A program made the position numbers and the translations under genes. Positions 13,387-21,149 of a DNA stretch of 21,204 bases are shown in pieces. How positions within the stretch are numbered: position 1 is the stretch's first letter; the number at the start of each line of letters is the position of its first letter. The DNA comes from a virus. The notes beneath the pieces are model-generated. The model was not told the origin of the DNA. It saw only the letters and a program-made list of their open reading frames with translations, and did not search any database. The stretch is from positions 1-21,204 of IMG/VR virus record IMGVR_UViG_3300028812_000025; one strand, 5' to 3'.

Positions 13387-14033
13387 CGGCCGAACACCCC
13401 TCCCCAGGCCTTCTGCTCGACGCGTCCGACGGGGTTACGGCGGGCTCTCGTCTCTCGGTACACCTCATCGAGGACGACTGTACGGCCCGGACCTCCGCAC
13501 CACTCCTGCAGATCTTCAACGTGCAGCGTGTGGGGGTGCCCCAAGTAGGGCTCGGTTTCCACCCACTCGAAGATCCGTACCACGGCGGCCACCCGGAACA
13601 TCTGCTCGATGATAGCCCGGGGGTCGTGGACGTGCTGCAAGACGTTGTACATCCATGCTCCGTCGAACGAGGTATCCCGAAAATCTGGCAAGGCGTCCTC
13701 AGCGGGGGCCTTGATGACCTCGATGCCGTGGTGATCGTAACGAGCCAGCGTCCACGCGGGGTAATCGCAAGGGTCAACAACCACACCCTGCACGAGCCCG
13801 GTGCACTTCAACAGCATCGAAGCGGGGCCGCCACCCACATCGAGGATTCGACGACCCCCCATGTCCCAGGTCGGCCACTTGTCGCCGCCCTTCCAGGGGC
13901 CGGGATCCATGCCCATGACCTTCGCGTAGGCGATCTGCTTGGTCTCTTCGCCGTAGGTGTTGGCGCAATCGCCCCACCAATCGGACTCGAAGTGTTGGTG
14001 GGTTTCCTCCCACTCCTGACGCGTCAGACCCAT
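13380..14033 (-). CDS. class I SAM-dependent methyltransferase
   Basis: Predicted methyltransferase (217 residues) with SAM-binding motif I ILDVGGGPASM (63-73), an acidic strand-2 end VVVDP (84-88), and the motif IV/V region SFDGAWMYNVLQHVHDP (about 112-128), which matches the Methyltransf_11/UbiE-like class. It is not a DNA methylase by motif: there is no PC or DPPY signature. The ATG at 14033 overlaps the end of the epimerase gene by 10 bases, and the stop overlaps the next glycosyltransferase start by 7 bases. The surroundings suggest O-methylation of a sugar in the glycan made by the cassette. A protein or small-molecule target cannot be excluded. Confidence 0.85.
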   Translation of the reverse strand: MGLTRQEWEETHQHFESDWWGDCANTYGEETKQIAYAKVMGMDPGPWKGGDKWPTWDMGGRRILDVGGGPASMLLKCTGLVQGVVVDPCDYPAWTLARYDHHGIEVIKAPAEDALPDFRDTSFDGAWMYNVLQHVHDPRAIIEQMFRVAAVVRIFEWVETEPYLGHPHTLHVEDLQEWCGGPGRTVVLDEVYRETRARRNPVGRVEQKAWGGVFGRW

Positions 14034-14848
14034 TGCTCGATCACCGTCCGCAGCCCCGTGACGGGCTTCCACTCGACCTCGCGTCGGATCAGCGATGGAT
14101 CCAGCACGAGATGGCCGTCGTCCTCTCGACCGGGCCCTTGATGCACCCGAATGTTCTTCCCGGCGTCTCGGAATACCCGGACCAGTTCTTCGGGGCTCGT
14201 CCCGATCCCCGTGGACACGTTGTAGGTCCGGTAGCCCGGTCCGAGACGGGTCGCGCACGCCATCATGGCGTCGGCCACGTCGCCGGCAAACACGTAATCC
14301 CTCTTGGGCCACATGTTGCCGAGCTTGATCGTCCCGCCGCCTGCGAGGATCGGAGCGAGGTGCGGAGTCTCGTCTCCCGGCCCGATCACGTTCGAGAGCC
14401 TCAGGGACGTGCAAGAGGCCGCCGAAGCCCGCGAGAAGACCTTCAAGAGGTTCTCCGCGTCCACCTTGGACAGTCCGTAAACGTCCCGGGGCCGCAAGAT
14501 GTCGCTCTCGTAGAACGGCTGATTGCCGAAGCCATACACGGCGGCTGACGAGGCCAGCACGATCGACTTCACGCAATCCAAACCCTCTAGCCCCATCAGA
14601 ACCCGGCCGGTCCCCGCCGCGTTCACCTGGTAGGTTTGCGTCGGGTGCTTGCGACACCAGGGGATGAAATGGCGGGCTGCGAGGTGGAAGACCATCTGCG
14701 GACGGAAGTTGTGAACCATCATATCCGCAAAGAGAATATCCAGACCGTCTTTTTCGTCGATCCCGAACACCTCGTGGTCCTGCTCCTGCAACTTCTTCAT
14801 GAGGTAGCCGCCGATGAACCCGAGATGGCCCGTCACCAGCACCCGCAT
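14024..14848 (-). CDS. NAD-dependent sugar epimerase/dehydratase (extended SDR)
   Basis: Rossmann-fold enzyme predicted to remodel a nucleotide sugar (274 residues). The cofactor motif TGHLGFIGG is at residues 6-14, the catalytic Ser region ASSAAVYG at about 99-106, and the catalytic YxxxK pair in DVYGLSK (Y124, K128). Mid-protein HLAARHFIPW and RLSNVIGPGD and the C-terminal RDYVFAGDVADAM are typical of the NDP-sugar epimerase/dehydratase family. It is slightly shorter than the usual 300-330 residues. The ATG at 14848 overlaps the upstream stop (TGATG) and has AAGGA eight bases before it. It probably supplies or alters the donor used by the neighbouring transferases; whether it is a 4-epimerase or a dehydratase cannot be told from sequence alone. 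Confidence 0.88.
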   Translation of the reverse strand: MRVLVTGHLGFIGGYLMKKLQEQDHEVFGIDEKDGLDILFADMMVHNFRPQMVFHLAARHFIPWCRKHPTQTYQVNAAGTGRVLMGLEGLDCVKSIVLASSAAVYGFGNQPFYESDILRPRDVYGLSKVDAENLLKVFSRASAASCTSLRLSNVIGPGDETPHLAPILAGGGTIKLGNMWPKRDYVFAGDVADAMMACATRLGPGYRTYNVSTGIGTSPEELVRVFRDAGKNIRVHQGPGREDDGHLVLDPSLIRREVEWKPVTGLRTVIEQWV

Positions 14849-15537
14849 CAGAAAATGTCCTTGTTCGGAGTCTGACGCTGATTGCCGAGCCAGCGGTCGA
14901 TCGCCTCTGCATTGCGCGACAGGAGCGCCCGGTAAGCCTTCACGGACTCCTGACGGGCCCTGTTCTCGTGTCCGGAGTGGTAGTGATGCCACGCCTGGCC
15001 CGGCAGACGGTCCCAAGAGGCCTTCGCGAGCAATTCGAGGTTCATCGCGGAATCCTCGTAGCCCCAGCCAACGAAAGACTCGTCGTAGCCGCCGACCAGC
15101 TCAAATGCGGAGCGGTGGACGACCAACAACCCGCCACCTCTCCACATCTGCCCGATGTGACGCGGGCGGCCGTTCCGAGCGTAGTTGAGAGCCCCGGGAC
15201 CCCTCTGAGCGAGTACCGTAGACCCGTCGAAGGTGGTCATCCACCGTTCGAGATGGGGTCGAGCGCCCCCGCGCGTATCCAGGACCCACGCGACGGCTCG
15301 CCGCACGCTCCCGGGGTCGGGGATGGTGTCGCAGTCCGAAAAGAGCGCCACATCCCATTTGGCCTGCTCTGCTGCTGCGTTGCAGGCCTCGGCTCGCGAC
15401 CATGCCTCGCCGCGCGGTTCCCCCACGTACACGGGGTATCCCAACGCCTCCAAGCTCGGTCGCGATACGTCCCAACACCATTCCCGGCGCTCGTCTCCCC
15501 CTCGAAACGGCACCAGGGTAACGATCTTCGTGGCCAA
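14848..15537 (-). CDS. glycosyltransferase, GT-A fold (GT2/GT7-like)
   Basis: Predicted cytoplasmic nucleotide-sugar transferase (229 residues). It opens with a beta strand typical of GT-A enzymes (KIVTLVPFRGG), has a metal-binding DXD in LFSDCDT (D68-C-D70), the acceptor/metal motif GWGYED (137-142) as in galactosyltransferase C-terminal domains (Glyco_transf_7C), and a His-rich motif HHYHSGH (164-170). No signal peptide or membrane segment is seen. I start at the TTG at 15537: GGGAG lies six bases upstream and the longer frame would run into the capsid gene. Its TGA overlaps the ATG of the epimerase by one base. The domain is related to two other domains in this cassette. Substrate and acceptor are unknown; virion proteins are an inference. 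Confidence 0.85.
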   Translation of the reverse strand: MATKIVTLVPFRGGDERREWCWDVSRPSLEALGYPVYVGEPRGEAWSRAEACNAAAEQAKWDVALFSDCDTIPDPGSVRRAVAWVLDTRGGARPHLERWMTTFDGSTVLAQRGPGALNYARNGRPRHIGQMWRGGGLLVVHRSAFELVGGYDESFVGWGYEDSAMNLELLAKASWDRLPGQAWHHYHSGHENRARQESVKAYRALLSRNAEAIDRWLGNQRQTPNKDIF

Positions 15538-15568
15538 AGATGTCTCCCTTATCCCTACTACAGGTGGT

Positions 15569-15588
15569 GGGGGGCCCGAAGGCCCCCC
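15569..15588 (-). terminator. UUCG-tetraloop hairpin after the capsid gene
   Basis: On the minus-strand transcript an 8-bp perfect stem GGGGGGCC/GGCCCCCC closes a UUCG loop with the exceptionally stable C(UUCG)G geometry. It begins 14 bases after the capsid stop and ends before the Shine-Dalgarno site of the next gene. No U-run follows, so it is not a textbook intrinsic terminator. It more likely works as an attenuator, an RNA 3'-end stabiliser for the abundant capsid message, or a processing boundary between the head genes and the sugar cassette. Confidence 0.6.
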
Positions 15589-15602
15589 GTTCACCCGTCG
15601 AT

Positions 15603-16835
15603 CTAGCTGACGATCGAGACGACGCTGAACGCGTCGGGCCGCTGCAGGAACAGCACGGCCCGCTCTTCCGCGCGGATCGCGGTCAAGTTGTTCAGGAAGT
15701 CGTCCTCGTTGCTGTTGGTGGCGTCCACCGAGACGCCCCCACCCTTGCGCCAGATCGTGCCGCCCTCGCGGAAGGCCCCGACGACCACGTTGCCGTCGCC
15801 CAACCGCTCGGTGATGGCCACCCGGTAGCGCCCCCACAGGAGCGTTCCCGGAGCCTGCCACGGCCCGCCCGACAGGTAGCGGCCCTGCTCATCCTTCGCG
15901 ACCAGCATCGTCGCGTAGTCGAGCATCGTCATGGCCACCGCGTCGGCCGAGAGGCCACCGTAGCGCATGACGTCCACCGCACCCGCCAGGATGGCGTCGT
16001 ACATGTTGTCGCCGCCCACGTCGGCGGCGATTGCCGACTGACCCGCCTGCGCGAGCAGCTGGGTCACGAACGTGTCTTCCCGCTTCTGACGAACGAAGGT
16101 CGCCAGTCGCTGGTTCAGGTACGAACGCATCGCCGTCTCGTCTTCGAGCATCTCGGTCGAAACCTTGATGACCGTGGCGATCTTGCTCAGCGTCGCCGTC
16201 TCGGTGTTGAACTGGATGTCGGAAGCGGGCTTCTCCGCCGCCTCCAAGACGACATCCGCGTTGTTGTCCGTCACCGTCTCGCGCACCAGGAGCACGGTGT
16301 TGCCCTGGGTCACGGTCGCGGTGGCGAACAGGTCGGTGAGCCCCAGCGGGACCTCGACCGGCTCCTGGATGCCCGGGATCCGGGCGGGCAGGAACATCTC
16401 GTCGTTGTCGCCCGCGTTCTCGGTCACGATCCCGGCCACAGCCCCGAACTCGGGGAGCTGGATCGGGCCCATGGCGAACTTACCGGCGGTCCCGCGCTCG
16501 CGCAGGGCCCGGTAAGCGTCCGACGCCACGAACACGTCACCGATGGTGAGCATCTTGCCCTTCGGGGCCTCCACGGTCCCGTCACCGATCTGGGGGTTCG
16601 GGCTCAGGTCAGCGATCTGCTGCGCCAGCGCCCGGTTCTCCTGCTCGGTCTTGATCTTGCCGTTGAAACCGTGCGCCTCGCCCGTGTGGTGCTTGACGAT
16701 CTCCCGCTCCTCTTCCGTGAGGTCGCGGAACTCCGCCTGGGCCTTGCGCACGATCTGTTCGGCCGCTCCGACGTGCTTGGCCTTCTCCGCCTCGAAGTAT
16801 TCGAGCATCGAAGGCGCGTCTGCCGTCTGCGTCAC
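15603..16835 (-). CDS. major capsid protein, HK97 fold
   Basis: Shell subunit of the head (410 residues). The first ~95 residues are charged and predicted helical or coiled coil (EAEKAKHVGAAEQIVRKAQ and following), fitting the delta/scaffold domain cleaved off by the S49 protease encoded just upstream. The rest has the pattern of HK97-like capsid proteins, including the TLSKIATVIKVSTEMLED region, a long spine helix with FVRQKREDTFV, and a C terminus ending RPDAFSVVSIVS. The GTG at 16835 is preferred because AAGGAG precedes it by seven to eight bases; an in-frame GTG eleven codons upstream has no comparable site. A 51-base gap separates it from the protease gene, and a strong hairpin follows its stop. 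Confidence 0.93.
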   Translation of the reverse strand: MTQTADAPSMLEYFEAEKAKHVGAAEQIVRKAQAEFRDLTEEEREIVKHHTGEAHGFNGKIKTEQENRALAQQIADLSPNPQIGDGTVEAPKGKMLTIGDVFVASDAYRALRERGTAGKFAMGPIQLPEFGAVAGIVTENAGDNDEMFLPARIPGIQEPVEVPLGLTDLFATATVTQGNTVLLVRETVTDNNADVVLEAAEKPASDIQFNTETATLSKIATVIKVSTEMLEDETAMRSYLNQRLATFVRQKREDTFVTQLLAQAGQSAIAADVGGDNMYDAILAGAVDVMRYGGLSADAVAMTMLDYATMLVAKDEQGRYLSGGPWQAPGTLLWGRYRVAITERLGDGNVVVGAFREGGTIWRKGGGVSVDATNSNEDDFLNNLTAIRAEERAVLFLQRPDAFSVVSIVS

Positions 16836-16886
16836 CTCGGTTCTCCTTCCGTGCGGTGGTTCACTCACTCACGGCCAGGTAGGCCG

Positions 16887-18020
16887 CTACGCCTTGAGGT
16901 ACTCCAACTCCGCAATGACGCTCGCCATCGTCTGGCTCACGTCCTCTGCGGGATCGGGCTCGGGTTCCGGATCCCGGGCCGTCAACTCCGGTGCTTCCGC
17001 GACGGTGTGCATCAACGGCGCACCGTCCAATGCGGCCTTGCGAACGCCCGCCACCTGCTGGCGGGACTCCTCGATGCCTCGCAGCTCGGAGGAGATGACG
17101 TCATCGACCGTTGCGATGCCGTCCACCATGCCGGAAGCGAGCGCCTGCTTCGCGCCCACCGTGCGGCCCTCACCGAACTTCGAGATGACCTCCGACGCCT
17201 GGATGCCCCTTCCTGCGGCCACGGCTTCGACGAACTGCGCGTACATGTCGTTGACCTCGGACTGCAGGTGGTCGCGGGCTTCCTCCGACAGCGGGGTGAA
17301 GGGGTTCCCCTCACCCTTGAACTTGCCCGCCGTGATGAGCGTCGTCGTGACTCCCTCCGCGTCCTGCTGTCGGGAGCGGTCCTCGTGCGCCGCGATTACC
17401 CCGATGGACCCGACGCGCCCCGACGGGCTCACGAAGACACTATCTGCCTGCGACGCCAGCCAGTACGCCGCGCTCAGGGCCTCGTGGTTTGCCACGGCGA
17501 CGATCCGCTTCAATCCTCGCGCCTCGCGGATGGTCTGCGCCAGCTCGGGAATCCCGCCCACCTGGCCACCGGGTGAGTCCACGTCAAGCACGATCGAGCC
17601 CACGGCCGGGTTGAGCGCCGCTGCCTTGATGTCATTGCCCAGCTCCTCCGCGCTCGTGCCGCCGGACATGTCGTTAAAGGCCGCTGCCTTCGGGACGATG
17701 ACCCCCGAAACGGGGATCCGCACCACGCCCATCGGCGCAGCGTTGGAGGGGGAGCGACGCGCGGGGCCGACGCGAGCTTCGATCTCCGCCGCCGTCAGAC
17801 GGCCGCCGTACGCGCGGAACGTGAGCACGTCTACGATGACGGCCATCATGCCTTCCTCGATGGCCCAAGGACGCGAACCCACCGCGTGCAGGATCCGCGC
17901 GTAGTGGCGGGGCGTCTCCTGCTCCTCGTGCTGAGCCTTGAACTCCATGAACGCGGCCCGGGCAGACGGGTCAGACATGTAGCTCCTGAACAGCTCCATG
18001 TCCGTTTCCGTTGTTTCCAT
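16887..18020 (-). CDS. prohead protease, S49 (SppA/protein C-like)
   Basis: Serine peptidase predicted to mature the capsid shell by cutting the scaffold-like N terminus of the capsid protein (377 residues). The S49 core is visible: VLDVDSPGGQVGG (145-157), the nucleophile region NHEALSAAYWLAS with S173, GSIGVIAAHED (204-214), and the general-base lysine in TAGKFKGEGNP (K233 or K235). This is a Ser/Lys dyad protease, unlike the S78 family of HK97 itself. The N-terminal ~95 residues are an extra segment seen in phage S49 proteases. I start at the ATG at 18020 because AGGAGG sits six bases upstream; the upstream TTG has no such site. No separate scaffold gene is present. The C terminus is Pro/Glu-rich. 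Confidence 0.93.
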   Translation of the reverse strand: METTETDMELFRSYMSDPSARAAFMEFKAQHEEQETPRHYARILHAVGSRPWAIEEGMMAVIVDVLTFRAYGGRLTAAEIEARVGPARRSPSNAAPMGVVRIPVSGVIVPKAAAFNDMSGGTSAEELGNDIKAAALNPAVGSIVLDVDSPGGQVGGIPELAQTIREARGLKRIVAVANHEALSAAYWLASQADSVFVSPSGRVGSIGVIAAHEDRSRQQDAEGVTTTLITAGKFKGEGNPFTPLSEEARDHLQSEVNDMYAQFVEAVAAGRGIQASEVISKFGEGRTVGAKQALASGMVDGIATVDDVISSELRGIEESRQQVAGVRKAALDGAPLMHTVAEAPELTARDPEPEPDPAEDVSQTMASVIAELEYLKA

Positions 18021-19380
18021 TCCCAACCTCCTGGTCCTGGGCTGCTTGCCGCAGCGGCGGCGTGGCCGGTTCCGTGATCATGTCTTGTGGGTCCGGGTCG
18101 GAGAAGTACGTGTACGTTTGGAGCTTTGCCGGCGTGTCGAAGTCCGGGTCCTCTAGCCTCGGAAGGTTCCGGATCTTCCGGGCCTCATTCACCGACATGT
18201 ACGGGACGTGGATGGCCCGCCGCATGGCCTCCGACTGGGTTTCGAAGTCGCCCTGCAGCTTCTCGTCCACATTGAACTCGACGAACAGGTTCTCGTCCCC
18301 GAACCACGGCACGAGCTGGACGTTGATCGCCTGCTCCATCATCGCCATCCACGGACCCAAGGTGTCCACGTAGACCATCGTGTGGAACTCCTTGGTCGAG
18401 GCGAAGGTGGCCGTGTTCTTGCGGCTGAGCACCGCCAGCGGGATCCGGAAGGCCGTCGCGGTCATATCGAGGCCCCAATCGCGCCCCTCGATGAACTCCG
18501 CGTCCTTCGGGCTAAACGACCCCGGGTTCCACTTCATATCGTCTTCGAGGACGGCGGTCTTGCCCGCGTTCTCGGTGCCCGACATGGCTTCCTGCCAGTC
18601 GGCCCGAAACTCGCGGCGCTGATCCCGCGTCCACCGACCGGCTTCCTTGGGCCGACTGATCCAGCCCTCGTGCCGGGCGCTGTTGCGCCAAAACGCGATC
18701 CGGTGCCTCGACGCGTACCGCTCCTCCGCCATGATCGACACCAGGGATTCCAGGACTGAGATCCCAACCCGAATGTCGGTCGGGTTGTAGCATCGGAAGT
18801 GCGTCATGAACGCCGGAGCGAACGCGACGGGTCCTCCGCCGACGTCCACCTCGTAGAACGTGGGCCCCACAACGGGGGAGCCGCCCTTACAAGTGACGTA
18901 CTGAGGGTGCACCCTCACGAGAGCCTGAGCGTCCCCGGCCTGACGGCGCACCCAATGGGCGTTGCCGTAGATGGCGAGGTCGCCGATGGTATCCCGAATG
19001 AACTCGTAGGAGCTGACTCCCCCGTTTGGGTTACGGAGCAGGCGGCGAAGCGGATGACTGGACGGCACTTCCTCTCGGTCCCCGTCATCTTGCTTACGGT
19101 AGACCTTCAACGCGCAATGCGCGATGTTTTCGGCGAGGAAATCGACGCACAGCCGGACCGCTGCCTGCCTTTCGTACGCTAGTGCGAAGTCGATTCGCAC
19201 CCCGTTCAAGCCTAGCGCAGTCCGCACATCGGGGCTGAACTCAACGATCGGACGACCGCCTGAATCGAAACGAGGATACTCGGCCGCCACGAACGTCGTT
19301 CGTTCGATATTAGCCTGTTCCTCAGGGGCTCCCGGGGCGTGTCGGCCCCGCAGCCGGATTCGATCCATCAGACCCGCCAC
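17971..19380 (-). CDS. portal protein, HK97 family
   Basis: Dodecameric ring at the capsid vertex through which DNA enters and leaves (469 residues). The protein has the features of the HK97-type portal family: an N-terminal segment followed by the core with FLAENIAHCALKVYRK, HPLRRLLRNPN, and the characteristic stem/wing stretch DMTATAFRIPLAVLS and NTATFASTKEFH. The C-terminal ~70 residues are polar and Asn/Gly/Gln-rich. The ATG at 19380 has AGGAG six bases upstream; an ATG four codons in is a weaker alternative. Its position between TerL and the prohead protease is canonical. Its 3' end overlaps the protease start by 50 bases. Confidence 0.95.
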   Translation of the reverse strand: MAGLMDRIRLRGRHAPGAPEEQANIERTTFVAAEYPRFDSGGRPIVEFSPDVRTALGLNGVRIDFALAYERQAAVRLCVDFLAENIAHCALKVYRKQDDGDREEVPSSHPLRRLLRNPNGGVSSYEFIRDTIGDLAIYGNAHWVRRQAGDAQALVRVHPQYVTCKGGSPVVGPTFYEVDVGGGPVAFAPAFMTHFRCYNPTDIRVGISVLESLVSIMAEERYASRHRIAFWRNSARHEGWISRPKEAGRWTRDQRREFRADWQEAMSGTENAGKTAVLEDDMKWNPGSFSPKDAEFIEGRDWGLDMTATAFRIPLAVLSRKNTATFASTKEFHTMVYVDTLGPWMAMMEQAINVQLVPWFGDENLFVEFNVDEKLQGDFETQSEAMRRAIHVPYMSVNEARKIRNLPRLEDPDFDTPAKLQTYTYFSDPDPQDMITEPATPPLRQAAQDQEVGNGNNGNGHGAVQELHV

Positions 19381-19393
19381 TCTCAGCTCCTAT

Positions 19394-20674
19394 CTAGACC
19401 GTGAATAGGCGATGGTCGCCGTACGAGGACTGATCTGCCGCCTCGATCACAGCGTACGCCAAAGTGTCAACGAAGTCGTCGTGAGCACCCGCCGGGAACG
19501 CGAGCATCTCTTCCTCGATTTCCCGCCACCACGGGGTAGTCGTCGGAGGGAACCACAGCCGCCCCTGCTCCATTCTCGCCGCAGCGGGGGCCGCTCGGGC
19601 TAGCTTGTTCTTGTCGGGCTTGACCTCCTTGATCGGGAGGCCCACCCGCTCCGCTTCCTGCAGGATCGCCAATCCGCGCGATGCCCGCTCCACTACCAGG
19701 TATCCACCCCAACGCTCGAACGCGTAGCGGAGCCTCGGGATGAGGTCGGGTCCTTCGAAGCGTCCCCGGACCATATCCAACAGCAAGATGTGGTTCCTCG
19801 GGGTCACTCCCCAGGTCGAAATAACGGTGAAGTCGGCCCCTTCGTCCATCGACCAGGCGAGGTCCACCGTGTGAAACTTCCACAGGTCCTCGTCCAGGAC
19901 GGATTCCGACGGGCCGAACATGTAGGTGAGGGGCTCGCCCTGCGTGAAGGCGTAATGCTGGATGTAGTCGGCGCGGAAGATACCGCTGCCGGTGGCGATG
20001 AACTCCGCCATGTACTCCTGGGCGAACATCAGGCTCGACATCTCGCCCTTGGCCGTCTCGATGTCGTCGGCCGGTAGGTGGGGGTTCTCCGCGCTGGGGA
20101 TCCGCCACCTCTCCCAGTTTTTGATGTGAGCCGCGTTCTCGTAGAGGTCGTAGAACCAGTTGAGGCCCTTGGGCGTGCTGATGAAGATCGCCCAACCCCT
20201 CCGGACGCTCAGAGTCGGTCGCAGCGTGGGCCATGCTTCGGGCCGTGCCAATGCGGCCTCATCGAAAACCACGCCATCCAGCGTCATTCCTCGGAGGGAG
20301 TCGGGGTGTTCAGACGACCACATCTGGATCGACCCGCCGCTAGGGAAAGTGATGCGATAGACTGGTCGTTCCTGAACCTTGACTCCGCCTGTCTCGGCGT
20401 TGATCTGGTTGGACAACTTGCGGATCATCGCCCATCCCAGCTCGCCGACGCGGAAGCTTGGGGCCACCCACCCGTAGTCGCCACCGGCCGCCGCTCCAAG
20501 AACGACCATGGCCGCTCCGAGCGAGGTCTTGCCGAACTGGCGACCGCAGACAACTACCTTGAATCGGGCCTTGGACTCGACCACTTCCTCCTGCTTGGGG
20601 TGGAGTGGCGGTAGTCTGACCTCAGTCGGCCGCTGCCGCAGTGATTGAGGTTGGCTCGACATCCTCCCCCTCAT
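19394..20674 (-). CDS. terL: terminase large subunit
   Basis: ATPase and nuclease of the DNA packaging motor (426 residues). The N-terminal ATPase has a Walker A-like CGRQFGKTS (43-51), a Walker B GVVFDEA (134-140) and a coupling motif FISTPKG (164-170). The C-terminal RNase H-like nuclease shows its acidic residues in HTVDLAWS (D251) and in AHDDFVDTLAYAV (D389/D390, D393), with a possible further one in KPDKNK. Length is normal for the family. The first ATG (20674) has GGGGAG seven bases upstream and is preferred over a second ATG four codons later. The start lies inside terS, suggesting translational coupling. The portal gene follows after 13 bases. Confidence 0.97.
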   Translation of the reverse strand: MRGRMSSQPQSLRQRPTEVRLPPLHPKQEEVVESKARFKVVVCGRQFGKTSLGAAMVVLGAAAGGDYGWVAPSFRVGELGWAMIRKLSNQINAETGGVKVQERPVYRITFPSGGSIQMWSSEHPDSLRGMTLDGVVFDEAALARPEAWPTLRPTLSVRRGWAIFISTPKGLNWFYDLYENAAHIKNWERWRIPSAENPHLPADDIETAKGEMSSLMFAQEYMAEFIATGSGIFRADYIQHYAFTQGEPLTYMFGPSESVLDEDLWKFHTVDLAWSMDEGADFTVISTWGVTPRNHILLLDMVRGRFEGPDLIPRLRYAFERWGGYLVVERASRGLAILQEAERVGLPIKEVKPDKNKLARAAPAAARMEQGRLWFPPTTTPWWREIEEEMLAFPAGAHDDFVDTLAYAVIEAADQSSYGDHRLFTV

Positions 20675-21107
20675 CCGTAATCTCCCCGACCTCTATCTCG
20701 GTCGTCGGGGCGAGGGCCAGGGGACGGCCGTTGTCGAAGGAAAGCTGGATGACGGTGGGTCCTCCCGCCTGCACGGTGCCGATCTGTGGGGGAGCGTAAC
20801 CCTTCTCCATGCGCTCTAGGTACTTCCAAGCGAGCATGGGGTAGTCCGGGAGCGCGTCGGCTACGATTTTGAGCGCGCGCTCTTTCGGCTCGGCCCGCGC
20901 CTGCTGGCAGTCCAGGTAGAACTTGCCGTATCGCGAGTCCTCCGGCTCGTCCCGGCCCTTGGCCAGCCAGCGGAACAGGGTCAGGGGGGTGATCCTCGCG
21001 AGCCCGGCGGCCGTCTCGACGCTCGCTCCGCACGCGAAGGCTTCGAGGATGGTCTTCTGACGGTCTACTGTGAACTTCGACCTACCAGTTTTGGGCTCGT
21101 ATGTCAC
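20622..21107 (-). CDS. terS: terminase small subunit
   Basis: Predicted DNA-recognition subunit of the packaging motor (161 residues). A helix-turn-helix-like segment at about residues 18-52 (LEAFACGASVETAA, then ITPLTLFRWL) resembles the small terminase / HTH_23-type domain that binds the packaging site. The middle is helical and charged, and the C-terminal third is acidic and Ala/Thr-rich, likely disordered. I chose the GTG at 21107 over an in-frame start 30 codons upstream because AAGGTGG precedes it by six bases and the promoter would otherwise lie inside the gene. It is the first gene of the operon and overlaps the large terminase start by about 50 bases. The family is assigned from the fold pattern and position next to TerL. 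Confidence 0.85.
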   Translation of the reverse strand: MTYEPKTGRSKFTVDRQKTILEAFACGASVETAAGLARITPLTLFRWLAKGRDEPEDSRYGKFYLDCQQARAEPKERALKIVADALPDYPMLAWKYLERMEKGYAPPQIGTVQAGGPTVIQLSFDNGRPLALAPTTEIEVGEITDEGEDVEPTSITAAAAD

Positions 21108-21149
21108 CGGGGACCACCTTCGGCGGGGGACAGACCGCCAGCCTGGGCC
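21108..21149 (-). promoter_or_regulatory. 5' leader and ribosome site of the operon
   Basis: This stretch after the -10 box carries no gene. It holds the predicted leader and the AAGGTGG ribosome site six bases before the GTG at 21107. I see no riboswitch or leader peptide. Confidence 0.5.

Noticed and set aside
13380-14033. Methyltransferase as a DNA-modification enzyme
   Set aside because: Only the SAM-binding GxGxG-type motif is present; no DPPY/NPPY or PC catalytic motif, and no restriction partner.
14848-15861. Longer form of the first glycosyltransferase starting inside the capsid gene
   Set aside because: The extra 108 residues are low-complexity out-of-frame capsid sequence; a TTG with a good ribosome site gives the real start at 15537.
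16872-16884. Short inverted repeat GGCC-TACCT-GGCC between protease and capsid genes
   Set aside because: Only four base pairs with no U-run; expected by chance in GC-rich DNA.
15540-17576. 678-residue open frame on the plus strand opposite capsid and protease genes
   Set aside because: It is the GC-rich mirror of two clearly identified minus-strand genes, has Arg/Leu/His-rich composition without domains, and no convincing ribosome site.
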